From positions 1-57,794 of the forward strand of contig JALXBP010000073.1 in NCBI GenBank assembly GCA_026991395.1: a DNA stretch of 57,794 bases, written 5' to 3'. The DNA comes from Anaerolineae bacterium (GTDB taxonomy: Bacteria > Chloroflexota > Anaerolineae > B4-G1 > SLSP01). Shown here piece by piece: positions 33,613 to 40,341 of the stretch (positions are counted from its first letter, which is position 1; the number at the start of each line of letters is the position of its first letter). The notes beneath the pieces were generated by a model. It was not told the DNA's origin, did no database searches, and saw only the letters and a program-made list of their open reading frames with translations. The translations under genes and the position numbers were made by a program.

Positions 33613-35004
33613 TCAGTCGTCATCCCACAGCGACCAGTCGATGGGCTGGAGATCGGGATTGTCGCAGGCGCGGCGTCCCGCCTTGGCCATCTCGACCCAC
33701 GTGCCGTTGATCTTCACCCGCACGACGTCGGCGGTGAAGTCGGTATTCGTCCCGCGGATCGTGTCGTTGGACATCAGGGAGGAGCCGACGCCGTAATAAT
33801 CGGCGGGGACGCCCAGCCGCTCGAACAGGCGTATCTTTTCCGGCGTGAAGCCGCCGGAGACGGCGATCTTGACGTTGCGGCAGTACTGCTTCGCCCGCTC
33901 GTGCCATCCTGTCGGGAGGTCCCACTGCTTCCACGCCTCATCCAGCGCTTTGCGCACGGTGAAGACGAGGCGGGGTGTAACGCCCATATCCAGGCGCGGG
34001 TCGCCCAAGGGGGGGACGTTGACGTCGCGCAGGGCGCTGCTCGTATCCAGGCGGACGCCGCTGAGGATGTAGCGCTGCGCCTCCTCCTCGTGCCCGGCCT
34101 CGATCTGCTCGCGGTAGGCTTCGAACATCGCCCGCAGGGTGCGCACGCCGTCGGCCACCGAGTCGTTGTTGAAGTCGATGAGGGCGATGCGCGGAATCTC
34201 CGGCGGCAAGGCGGAGGCGAATCCCACCATCGCTTCCGCTGTATCTCCCAGGAAGCAGGCGATGACCGCGTGCGGCACCGTGCCGCCGCCTCGACCGCCC
34301 CACCAATCACCCTGCGCGTTGGTCGAGACGATCGAGGGGGCGTGCTGGCGGAAGTCGGCGTTGAAGCGCTGCACGGCGATGTCGTAGGCGTAGCCGTCGG
34401 CGGCTTGCACCTCGTGGGCGTCGAAGCGGGCGGGGAAGAAGAGGACCGGCTTGCCTCGCGCCGCCATCAGCGTCTGATAGACGTTCGTAGCAATGCGGCT
34501 GCCTCGGCTGAGCGCGCCTAAGATCGGCGTTTCCAGGAGAGCGAAATCGCGATAGCGACCGCGTATCTTCATCACCGGGCGGGCGTAGAGCGGGCTGGCC
34601 TCGCCCATCCCCTCCGGCGAGGGGTATTCGACCACGTCGCCATCGTGAACGGCTTCCACCTCTAACGAGCGGCAGGTTTCGACGAAGGTGTTGGCATCGT
34701 CCCAGTAACCGGCGCAATGGCGCAGCATCGTCAGGGCTTTGTCGATCCCCACGACGACGGTCTTGCCGGGTCGGCGGGTGAAGATCTGCATCTCCACCTC
34801 CATATTGCCGACGTCCAGGCCGCGCACGAGTGCCCGCGGCAGACGAGGATATTTGCCCGCATAGCGGTAATGTCGGGCGGCGAGGACGGTTAGCATCTGC
34901 TCCACGTTGACGAAGTACTTGTCCGAGTACCAGCCTTGCCGCATACGCTCGATGTCCAGCTTGAAGGTCTTGTTGGTCAATCGTTGCCCGTTGAAGCGAC
35001 TCAT
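33613..35004 (-). CDS. pncB: Nicotinate phosphoribosyltransferase
   Basis: The enzyme joins nicotinate and PRPP to nicotinate mononucleotide in NAD salvage. The 463-residue sequence shows family features: TFKLDIERMRQGWYSDKYF at the N-terminus (Tyr and Asp of the substrate pocket), ETPILGALSRGSRIATNVY, RRFDAHEVQAADGYAYDIAV-like PARFDAHEVQ, the His-containing GGTVPHAVIACF segment (His phosphorylated in ATP-coupled enzymes lies in this region), and VSGGFTPEKIRLFERLGVPADYYGVGSSL for the PRPP site. TTTAGGAGGCCAAG precedes the ATG. Next to a lipoate-ligase-like gene it suggests a cofactor-salvage operon. Confidence 0.88.
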   Translation of the reverse strand: MSRFNGQRLTNKTFKLDIERMRQGWYSDKYFVNVEQMLTVLAARHYRYAGKYPRLPRALVRGLDVGNMEVEMQIFTRRPGKTVVVGIDKALTMLRHCAGYWDDANTFVETCRSLEVEAVHDGDVVEYPSPEGMGEASPLYARPVMKIRGRYRDFALLETPILGALSRGSRIATNVYQTLMAARGKPVLFFPARFDAHEVQAADGYAYDIAVQRFNADFRQHAPSIVSTNAQGDWWGGRGGGTVPHAVIACFLGDTAEAMVGFASALPPEIPRIALIDFNNDSVADGVRTLRAMFEAYREQIEAGHEEEAQRYILSGVRLDTSSALRDVNVPPLGDPRLDMGVTPRLVFTVRKALDEAWKQWDLPTGWHERAKQYCRNVKIAVSGGFTPEKIRLFERLGVPADYYGVGSSLMSNDTIRGTNTDFTADVVRVKINGTWVEMAKAGRRACDNPDLQPIDWSLWDDD

Positions 35005-35013
35005 CTTGGCCTC

Positions 35014-36018
35014 CTAAAAGTCGGGCAGGTTGAGGGCTATGAGCCAATCTTCCGCCGAAATTCCCGGCGTTTCCAACGGCATGAAGCTATAGACGCGCCG
35101 AATGGCCGCTTCGACCTCATCACGAGGGCAGTTCTCCAGTGCATTCTCCAGCCAGGAGAGGCCGTCGGGCGGGAAGACGAAGAAGTCGCCGCTGAGGACG
35201 ACGGAGAGGATGCGTCGTGCGTCCTCATCGTACTGCACGCTGGCGTAGATGGTCCCCCCTTCCGTGCTGTGCCGTCCGCCTGTTGGCAGGATGCCGGTAT
35301 GGGCCAGCGGGGATTTGCGCCGCGTGCTCCGCCCGCCGTCGAGCACCCAGGCAGGGGAAAGCATCCGTATGGCGATTGCCTCCGCTTCCTGCCGCAGCGC
35401 GGGCTCGATCTCCGCAAGCGGCATCGCTCCGAACTGCAGGGCGGCCTCGGCCTGGATGTGGCGTGCCAGGGCCTCGCGCTCGGCCCTGATGCCTATCTCG
35501 CTGAGCGTCAGGGAGAGGGCCTTCGTGTGCAGCGTGGCCTGCAGCCGTTTGGAAAGGGGCCGCAGTTGCAGATAGCCCGCCGCGCTGAAGAAGCCGTAGC
35601 TTTCCATCAGCGTCCCGCGAAAGAGCGAAAGCCCCTTCGTGGCAAAGTGTCCAAAGGTGCTGTGTTCCACTTCGAGCCCCAGTGCTCGACAGGTTTGCAG
35701 CAGAGGGCGCAGCAACTCGGCGAGGATCGTCTTGCGGTCGCTCTGGGTGATACGGCTTCGTTCCACGGTGATCGTGTAGAGGAGCGTCCCCTCGTCCATC
35801 GGGAGGAGGGGGCCGCCGCATTCGCGCCGCAGCAGCACGATCCCTTCCGCCGCGCAGGCTCCGGGGTCGAGGCTGCGCTCGATCTCCTGATGGACGCCGA
35901 GGCAGCAGAGCGCCTCATTGGCCCACGCGAGCATCACCCCCTCCACGCCGATGCGGGGCATCGCGTGGAAGAGGAGCCAGCTCTGCGTCCACGATTGTGC
36001 CGATCGATAGCTTTTCAT
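35014..36018 (-). CDS. Divergent lipoate-protein-ligase/octanoyltransferase-like protein
   Basis: The 334-residue protein begins like LplA/LipM enzymes: SWLLFHAMPRIGVEGVMLAWANEALC and then GIVLLRRECGGPLLPMDEGTLLYTITVERS, matching the R-R-x-S-G-G-G-x-x-x-H-D-x-G-x-x-x-Y core. The usual catalytic Lys motif (G-x-K-I-x-G) is not visible; the equivalent stretch reads HFATKGLSLFRGTLMES. It may therefore be an inactive or altered acyl/lipoyl transferase. A C-terminal accessory domain (~250-334) is present. ATG 36018 was chosen because homology begins there; the 112 upstream in-frame codons are Arg/Ser/Thr-rich antisense to the next gene. It is first in the four-gene operon. Confidence 0.7.
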   Translation of the reverse strand: MKSYRSAQSWTQSWLLFHAMPRIGVEGVMLAWANEALCCLGVHQEIERSLDPGACAAEGIVLLRRECGGPLLPMDEGTLLYTITVERSRITQSDRKTILAELLRPLLQTCRALGLEVEHSTFGHFATKGLSLFRGTLMESYGFFSAAGYLQLRPLSKRLQATLHTKALSLTLSEIGIRAEREALARHIQAEAALQFGAMPLAEIEPALRQEAEAIAIRMLSPAWVLDGGRSTRRKSPLAHTGILPTGGRHSTEGGTIYASVQYDEDARRILSVVLSGDFFVFPPDGLSWLENALENCPRDEVEAAIRRVYSFMPLETPGISAEDWLIALNLPDF

Positions 36019-36098
36019 ACTCGCTCTCGTACCCCTGCTACGTGTATTATGCCTGATTAGGCGATTTTGGGTAGTAGCCCTTGTGGCGAGAGCGCCGT

Positions 36099-36127
36099 TT
36101 GACAAAGCGGGGCAATTGGCATACCTT
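36099..36127 (+). promoter_or_regulatory. Promoter upstream of the 163-residue envelope protein
   Basis: A perfect TTGACA (36099-36104) is followed 17 bp later by TACCTT (36122-36127), a weak -10. The start codon is 30 nt beyond. Confidence 0.45.
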
Positions 36128-36157
36128 GGTCCCATCATCGCGGCGAGGAGGTGAACG

Positions 36158-36649
36158 ATGGGGAAATGGGAACGGCGGACACTCTGGGCCTGCGTGGCCA
36201 TCTTGCTGCTCTTTGACATTGCGCTGGTCGTCGGCCTGCGTCTTGCTGCCGACAAGGCCATCGTCGAGGCCCGCGCGGCACTGGATGCGGTCGCCGCCCG
36301 GCCTGTGCATCTGGACATCCAACTGGATACGGATGTTCCCATCTCCGCAACCATCCCCCTCCACCGGCGTTTTACCGTGCCTATCGAAACAACCTACCAT
36401 CTCGACACGGTTGTGCAGACGACGGTACAGATTCCCATCATCGGTGCCCAGGAGATCGGTATCCCCGTTGCCGGAGATATTCCCATCCGGCTCGATGTCG
36501 ATGTGCCGGTGGATACAGCGTTGCCCGTCGCCTTTACCTACCACCTGCAGACGACGGTCCCCGTCGAGGTGCTGATCCCGCAGCAGGCGCTGGCGCCGCT
36601 CTACGCGATGCTGAGTAAGCTCGAGGCTCTCTTGCGGCTGCGGCGGTGA
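36158..36649 (+). CDS. Small signal-anchored protein of unknown function
   Basis: The 163-residue protein has one N-terminal membrane segment (TLWACVAILLLFDIALVVGLRLAA) and an extracytoplasmic part made of alternating short strands with [IV]-P-[IV] repeats (DVPISATIPL, TVPIETTYHL, VQIPIIGAQEIGIPVAGDIPI, DVPVDTALPV, TVPVEVLIP). The regular pattern suggests a beta-sheet or beta-solenoid strip of about 12-residue units. I do not recognise the family. GAGGAGGTGAACG precedes the ATG. It is followed by an independent promoter. Confidence 0.75.
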   Translation: MGKWERRTLWACVAILLLFDIALVVGLRLAADKAIVEARAALDAVAARPVHLDIQLDTDVPISATIPLHRRFTVPIETTYHLDTVVQTTVQIPIIGAQEIGIPVAGDIPIRLDVDVPVDTALPVAFTYHLQTTVPVEVLIPQQALAPLYAMLSKLEALLRLRR

Positions 36650-36654
36650 AAATC

Positions 36655-36682
36655 TTGCTCTTCTTTGAGAGGTGTGTATAGT
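36655..36682 (+). promoter_or_regulatory. Promoter of the 155-residue membrane protein; probable leaderless start
   Basis: TTGCTC (36655-36660) and TATAGT (36677-36682) are 16 bp apart. The predicted start point (36688-36690) coincides with the two ATGs at 36687 and 36690, and no Shine-Dalgarno is present. Confidence 0.5.
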
Positions 36683-36686
36683 AGAG

Positions 36687-37154
36687 ATGATGGTGAGTCC
36701 TCTCGAGCATCGGCGAAAGGCTATCCCTCCTGTGTTGAGGTCCCTTGCCTCTGTCTTGTTGATTATTTTCATCGTTTTTATCATCGGGGGAACTGGCTGT
36801 GGTCTGCTACTCATGACAATCGACTCCGGATTATGTGGCAATGAGATTTCCCAAGAGGTTTTTTCTCCCGATGGTGAATACAAGGTCGTGGTTTTTCAGA
36901 GAGACTGTGGGGCTACGACGGGTTTTTCGACACAAATATCCATAATGAGAGCAACGGACGAGCTGCCCAACAAGCCCGGTAATATTTTCGTTATGGACGG
37001 ACATCCAGACTGGACGGAAGTCCACGTACAATGGGAAACTGATCGCTCAGTAGTCATCTCATATTCTCCAAAATACGAGGTCTTCCAAGCTAAAGACAGA
37101 CTGCGAGACTTTCTCACAGTCATAGAGGTTAAGTATCAAGGTCATTCAGAGTGA
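36687..37154 (+). CDS. Membrane-anchored protein with CGATTGFST motif
   Basis: The 155-residue protein has a membrane segment (~20-48) and a small extracytoplasmic domain: CGNEISQEVFSPDGEYKVVVFQRDCGATTGFSTQISIM..GNIFVMDG..VHVQWETDRSVVISYSP. The R-D-C-G-A-T-T-G-F-S-T core with two Cys is a recurring motif of a small uncharacterised family spread across bacteria, so I regard it as a real gene of unknown function. GC content is clearly lower than its neighbours, which suggests recent acquisition. The start is ATG 36687 or 36690. Confidence 0.75.
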   Translation: MMVSPLEHRRKAIPPVLRSLASVLLIIFIVFIIGGTGCGLLLMTIDSGLCGNEISQEVFSPDGEYKVVVFQRDCGATTGFSTQISIMRATDELPNKPGNIFVMDGHPDWTEVHVQWETDRSVVISYSPKYEVFQAKDRLRDFLTVIEVKYQGHSE

Positions 37155-37261
37155 GCTCGGCTGGTTGGCACCGGTGGCTAACTCCGTTGCGGCGTTGGGG
37201 CTTCCAACGGACGCTCTGCGTCTCTAACGGTCAGCGGTGAGGCGAGGCAGGAGGCTATCCC
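37155..37261. other. Short gap with no recognised gene
   Basis: It contains a small hairpin, CGTTGG-GGCTT-CCAACG (around 37193-37209), without a T tract. AGGAGG at 37248-37254 belongs to the next gene. Confidence 0.4.
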
Positions 37262-37969
37262 ATACGCACAATACGCCGTCTCTGGCAGCTTTCACCCGTT
37301 GCGACCACGTTCGCCGGCCTCGTGGCGGCATACTGCGCATGGGTTCTCCTCTGGATCGTCCCGCAGTCCCTGTTCCTGGCTTGGCGCGTTGCCCGCTTGC
37401 CCGCGATGGACGCGGCCGCCGTGGCGGCGGCCTCTCCCGGCGATGACGTGCTGATCACCGGTCGGCTGGCCGACAACCCCGCCGCGGAATACGACTTCGT
37501 GTGCTACACCTCGGAACGCTGGGAGGTGAAGGCTTCCCCTGATTCGGCGGGGAAGCCCTACGGCCACTGGGAGGAGGCCGACAGCTATTTCCCTGATCTG
37601 CATCTCATCGTGGCCGGAGGGCGCGTCCTGGTGCGGGGCAATCCGGATGTAACGCTGCTCGGCGATGTGCATCTGGAGACGTATGAAGCGGGTTCGGGCC
37701 GCAGACTGCCGGTTGACGCCATCCACATGCCCGATGGCACTCTGCGCTACCACGGTCTGCGCAACGGAGACATAGTTACCGTATTGGGGCGCAAGACCGC
37801 ATCGGGCGACGTCGTACCTTCCCACCTGTTCGTCGGCGATCGGGAAACTTTTCAGGAACGCCTGTGGGAAAGTGCCAGAGGCATATTGCTGGCCGCATTG
37901 TTGCTACTGATAGCCTCTCCTCCCCTCGTCTATCTCCTGACCTTGCTCTTCACGGGGCGAAGAAGATGA
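37262..37969 (+). CDS. Two-TM protein with GIDE-like extracytoplasmic domain; probable non-standard ATA start
   Basis: The protein has an N-terminal membrane segment (VATTFAGLVAAYCAWVLLWIV), a soluble domain of about 140 residues beginning PGDDVLITGRLADNP and containing an FVCYTSERW strand, and a C-terminal membrane segment. This resembles the GIDE-type arrangement, though weakly. The frame has no ATG, GTG or TTG before the membrane segment except GTG 37322, which would cut it and has no Shine-Dalgarno. A perfect AGGAGG lies 7 nt before an in-frame ATA at 37262, which I propose as the start (235 residues). Otherwise the gene begins at GTG 37322 (215 residues) or is a start-codon mutant. Confidence 0.6.
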   Translation: MRTIRRLWQLSPVATTFAGLVAAYCAWVLLWIVPQSLFLAWRVARLPAMDAAAVAAASPGDDVLITGRLADNPAAEYDFVCYTSERWEVKASPDSAGKPYGHWEEADSYFPDLHLIVAGGRVLVRGNPDVTLLGDVHLETYEAGSGRRLPVDAIHMPDGTLRYHGLRNGDIVTVLGRKTASGDVVPSHLFVGDRETFQERLWESARGILLAALLLLIASPPLVYLLTLLFTGRRR

Positions 37970-37999
37970 AAAATCGTCGGTTCCGGCAATCGGAAGCCC

Positions 38000-38027
38000 T
38001 TGACAGCCCCTGTCGGTGGAGTAGAAT
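38000..38027 (+). promoter_or_regulatory. Promoter of the ferredoxin gene
   Basis: A perfect TTGACA (38000-38005) and TAGAAT (38022-38027) with a 16-bp spacer; the leader is about 60 nt and ends in CAGGAGGCTAAGT. Confidence 0.75.
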
Positions 38028-38093
38028 GTAAACGTCGTTATGCGACATCGGTTCGACCATGATCGATTGATACCTATTTTCAGGAGGCTAAGT

Positions 38094-38360
38094 ATGGCTC
38101 ACGTCATTACCAGTCTGTGCGAGCGTGTCGGCGCTTGTGTCGAAGTCTGTCCCACCGACTCCATCCACTATGTCGAGGGCGATAGCGAGTGGCCGCATTA
38201 CTACATCAACCCGGAAACCTGCATCGATTGCGCTGCCTGCGCCGCTGAGTGCCCCAATGAGGCTATCTTCATGGATGATGAGGTCCCCGAAGAGTTCCTC
38301 GATGACATCCAGAAGAACGCCGATTTCTTCACCAAGGGGCCGGGCAAGGACCTGGTTTGA
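38094..38360 (+). CDS. Ferredoxin with one three-Cys and one four-Cys cluster motif
   Basis: The 88-residue ferredoxin carries C9-x5-C15-x3-C19-P for cluster I and C43-x2-C46-x2-C49-x3-C53-P for cluster II, so cluster II is a standard [4Fe-4S] and cluster I has only three Cys and is probably [3Fe-4S] (inferred from Cys count). The acidic C-terminus (DDEVPEEFLDDIQKNADF) would suit binding to redox partners. ATG 38094 follows AGGAGG; the longer upstream frame is not used. It is monocistronic with its own promoter and terminator, and lies just before the tandem small RNAs. Confidence 0.93.
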   Translation: MAHVITSLCERVGACVEVCPTDSIHYVEGDSEWPHYYINPETCIDCAACAAECPNEAIFMDDEVPEEFLDDIQKNADFFTKGPGKDLV

Positions 38361-38375
38361 TGCGGAACCGACAGC

Positions 38376-38408
38376 AGGCCGATGGAGGCTTTCCATCGGC
38401 CTGTTTGT
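38376..38408 (+). terminator. Rho-independent terminator of the ferredoxin gene
   Basis: AGGCCGATGGA (38376-38386) pairs perfectly over 11 bp with TCCATCGGCCT around a 5-nt loop; GTTTGT follows. Confidence 0.8.
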
Positions 38409-38474
38409 CGTTAGGATAACGTCAGGAAAACGTCAGCTTGACGTCAAGCGAAGGAGCGGAAGCCGCGGTATCAT
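38409..38474 (+). promoter_or_regulatory. Activator-type promoter A: 11-bp-phased CGTCA repeats plus TATCAT
   Basis: CGTTA at 38409 and CGTCA at 38420, 38431 and 38442 are spaced exactly 11 bp apart, and a -10 TATCAT lies at 38469-38474. There is no acceptable -35 at normal spacing. Direct repeats phased on one helical turn and standing in for a -35 are typical of OmpR/PhoB-family activators (known example: PHO boxes), but the sequence here is different. Confidence 0.6.
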
Positions 38475-38480
38475 AGATGC

Positions 38481-38562
38481 GTGGGCACATGGAACGAGAG
38501 ACCAGCAGCGCAACAGTATCCTCCTTTGCACGACCGAGGGCCTGAAAAGGCTCTCGGTTCTG
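38481..38562 (+). ncRNA. Predicted small RNA A with anti-Shine-Dalgarno segment
   Basis: From the predicted start near 38481 the transcript is about 80 nt. It ends in an 11-bp hairpin (38533-38543 with 38548-38558, one G-U pair) closed by a GAAA tetraloop, followed by TTCTG. Just upstream, CCTCCTTT (38520-38527) is complementary to the AAGGAGG ribosome-binding sites used by many genes here. No coding frame with a ribosome-binding site fits. The T tract is weak, so the 3' end is less certain than for RNA B. Confidence 0.55.
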
Positions 38563-38576
38563 CATAGGTCTTGAAT

Positions 38577-38630
38577 CGTCAGGAAATCGTCAGATTGGCG
38601 TCAAGTATTCGATGAGCGACGGCGTATAAT
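38577..38630 (+). promoter_or_regulatory. Activator-type promoter B: 11-bp-phased CGTCA repeats plus TATAAT
   Basis: CGTCA occurs at 38577, 38588 and 38599, each exactly 11 bp apart. The intervening bases (AGGAAAT, GATTGG) closely match those of promoter A, and a perfect TATAAT lies at 38625-38630. The distance from the last repeat to the -10 is 26 bp against 27 bp in A. The promoter architecture is clearly duplicated. Confidence 0.65.
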
Positions 38631-38636
38631 AGAGAG

Positions 38637-38713
38637 CGTACAGGCCGCACTTGAGAATTCTCCTCCTTCTGTAGAGCCGAGGGCGTTGGGGACCGCCCTC
38701 GGCCTCTTTTTTA
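38637..38713 (+). ncRNA. Predicted small RNA B with anti-Shine-Dalgarno segment and strong terminator
   Basis: The predicted transcript is about 76 nt. CCTCCTT (38662-38668) lies just before a 10-bp perfect GC hairpin (38676-38685 with 38694-38703), which is followed by CTCTTTTTT. It is similar to RNA A in length, position of the CCUCCUU segment and the CCGAGGGC start of the hairpin, so the two look like paralogues. There is no coding frame. The RNA ends 30 nt before the promoter of the SufR-like gene. Confidence 0.65.
38676..38712 (+). terminator. Rho-independent terminator of small RNA B
   Basis: GCCGAGGGCG pairs with CGCCCTCGGC around an 8-nt loop; a tail containing six T residues follows. 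This is among the strongest terminators in the window, placed where no upstream gene needs one. Confidence 0.9.
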
Positions 38714-38741
38714 TCATCCCGCCCATTTTTAAGATATTCGT

Positions 38742-38769
38742 TTGACAATTCCATTGCCTCTTCTATAAT
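38742..38769 (+). promoter_or_regulatory. Consensus promoter of the SufR-like regulator
   Basis: A perfect TTGACA (38742-38747) and a perfect TATAAT (38764-38769) with a 16-bp spacer. A promoter this strong for a regulator gene suggests it is normally repressed, possibly by its own product. Confidence 0.8.
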
Positions 38770-38798
38770 GGTGAGTATCAGAGGTCGATGGGAGCAGC

Positions 38799-39422
38799 AT
38801 GCAGGAGACACGCCAGCGTATTTTGGAGATCATCGAAGAGCGGGGAGAGGTTACCGTTCAGGAACTGAGCGAGGCTTTGGGCCTGACCAGTGTGACCATC
38901 CGCCACCACCTGGAGGTGCTGAAGCGAAGCGGTTACGTAACCTCCCCCCAGGTGCGTCGCTCGTCGAAGCCGGGACGCCCACGCTATGTTTACACCCTCT
39001 CCCCGCACGCGAAGGACCTCTTCCCCAGCAACTACAACGGCCTTGCCGATTCGCTCTTGAGCGTCCTGGAAACCCATCTGCCGCGCGAAGAACGCCTCCG
39101 CCTGCTGGAATCGGCAGGCAAGGCGATGGCCGAGGCGGTCGTCGGCGATCTGCCGCAGGATGATGATGCCCGCATCCAGGCCGTGCTGGAGTATATGGAG
39201 CAACTCGGCTTCATAGCGCGGGTGGAGAAGATGGGCGAGAAGCGCTACAAGCTGATCATCAGCCACTGCCCCTATCGACGAGTTTCACAGGCACACCCCG
39301 ACACCTGCTACGTCGATGAGGTGATGCTCACGGTGCTCACCGGCGGCACACTGAACCGCACCGGCAACACGCGGGCCAGTCGCAATCAGCACTGCACCTA
39401 CGAGATCATCATCAAGACGTAG
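38799..39422 (+). CDS. SufR-like winged-helix regulator with three C-terminal cysteines
   Basis: The 207-residue protein has an N-terminal winged helix (EVTVQELSEALGLTSVTIRHHLEVLKRSGYV) and a C-terminal domain with C-P-Y, then a second Cys 12 residues later, and a third 28 residues after that. SufR, the [4Fe-4S]-dependent repressor of suf genes, has C-x12-C followed by further Cys in this region; here one intermediate Cys is absent, as in some actinobacterial SufR proteins. It should sense Fe-S or redox state (inferred). No suf operon is in the window; the ferredoxin gene and the two small RNAs are the nearest upstream units. Confidence 0.8.
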   Translation: MQETRQRILEIIEERGEVTVQELSEALGLTSVTIRHHLEVLKRSGYVTSPQVRRSSKPGRPRYVYTLSPHAKDLFPSNYNGLADSLLSVLETHLPREERLRLLESAGKAMAEAVVGDLPQDDDARIQAVLEYMEQLGFIARVEKMGEKRYKLIISHCPYRRVSQAHPDTCYVDEVMLTVLTGGTLNRTGNTRASRNQHCTYEIIIKT

Positions 39423-39428
39423 GCCGCT

Positions 39429-40277
39429 TTAGAGCGTCTCCCCTGTCAAGCGCCGGTAGAGATGCCGGAACTCCTCGTCGGAGTAGTAGTAGATGATGAT
39501 GCGTCCTCCCTTGCGCCCCGCACGGAGGGCGACGCGGGTCCCCAGCGCCTCCTGGAAGCGGTTCTCCAGCGCCTCCATCTCCGGGGATACCGGCTCCGCC
39601 TCGCCTTGCGCAGCAGCCCTTTCGCGCCGACGGCGCACCAGCGCCTCTGTCTGCCGCACGCTGAGCGCCAGCGCCAGCACCTCGTGCAGCGCCTCGACCT
39701 GAGCTTCCTCTGACTCCAGGCCGAGGAGGGCGCGGGCATGCCCCTCGCTGATGCGCCCCTCGACGAGCGCGGCCTGGACTTCGGGCGCGGCCTGGAGCAG
39801 GCGGAGCGTATTGGCGACCGCCGCGCGGCTCTTGCCGACCCGCCGCGCGATCTCCGCCTGGGAAAGACCGAAGGTTTCCGCGAGATGCCGGTAGGCCAGC
39901 GCCTCTTCCAGCGGATTGAGGTCGGCCCGCTGCAGATTCTCCACCAGTGCCAACTCCAGCATCTCCTGGGGCGTGGCCTCCTTGAGAAGGACGGGCACCT
40001 TCTTCAGGCCGACGAGCCGCGCCGCCCGCCATCGCCGCTCCCCGGCGATGAGCTGATAGCCGCCCTCCGCACGCCGCGTGACGATGAGGGGTTGGATCAG
40101 CCCGTGTTCGCGGATGGAAGCGGCCAGCGCCTCCAGCGCCTCCGGCGCGAATCGCTGACGCGGTTGGTGGGGATTGGGGACGATCTCCTGCGGATCGATC
40201 TCCAGCACCCCGCTGCCTGCCCCTTCCTCCACGGGGATGAGCGATGCCAGCCCTCGGCCCAATCCTCGCTTCGCCAT
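39429..40277 (-). CDS. parB: Chromosome-partitioning protein ParB/Spo0J
   Basis: ParB binds parS sites near the origin and spreads as a CTP-dependent clamp. The 282-residue protein starts [13 protein letters not shown], then has [12 protein letters not shown], the CTP-pocket motifs [16 protein letters not shown] and [17 protein letters not shown], a helix-turn-helix ([25 protein letters not shown]), and a C-terminal dimer domain. ATG 40277 is preceded by GGAAGGAGGG. No parA gene and no parS-like TGTTTCACGTGAAACA sequence is in the window. The end is only 6 nt from the convergent SufR-like gene. Confidence 0.94.
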   Translation of the reverse strand: MAKRGLGRGLASLIPVEEGAGSGVLEIDPQEIVPNPHQPRQRFAPEALEALAASIREHGLIQPLIVTRRAEGGYQLIAGERRWRAARLVGLKKVPVLLKEATPQEMLELALVENLQRADLNPLEEALAYRHLAETFGLSQAEIARRVGKSRAAVANTLRLLQAAPEVQAALVEGRISEGHARALLGLESEEAQVEALHEVLALALSVRQTEALVRRRRERAAAQGEAEPVSPEMEALENRFQEALGTRVALRAGRKGGRIIIYYYSDEEFRHLYRRLTGETL

Positions 40278-40306
40278 CGTCCCTCCTTCCCTCCCGTGAT
40301 GCGTGC

Positions 40307-40334
40307 AGTATAGCATCCTCCGTGCGGGGGACAA
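40307..40334 (-). promoter_or_regulatory. Promoter of parB
   Basis: On the minus strand, TTGTCC (40334-40329) and TATACT (40312-40307) are 16 bp apart, about 30 nt before the parB start. Confidence 0.6.
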
Positions 40335-40341
40335 AGAACGC

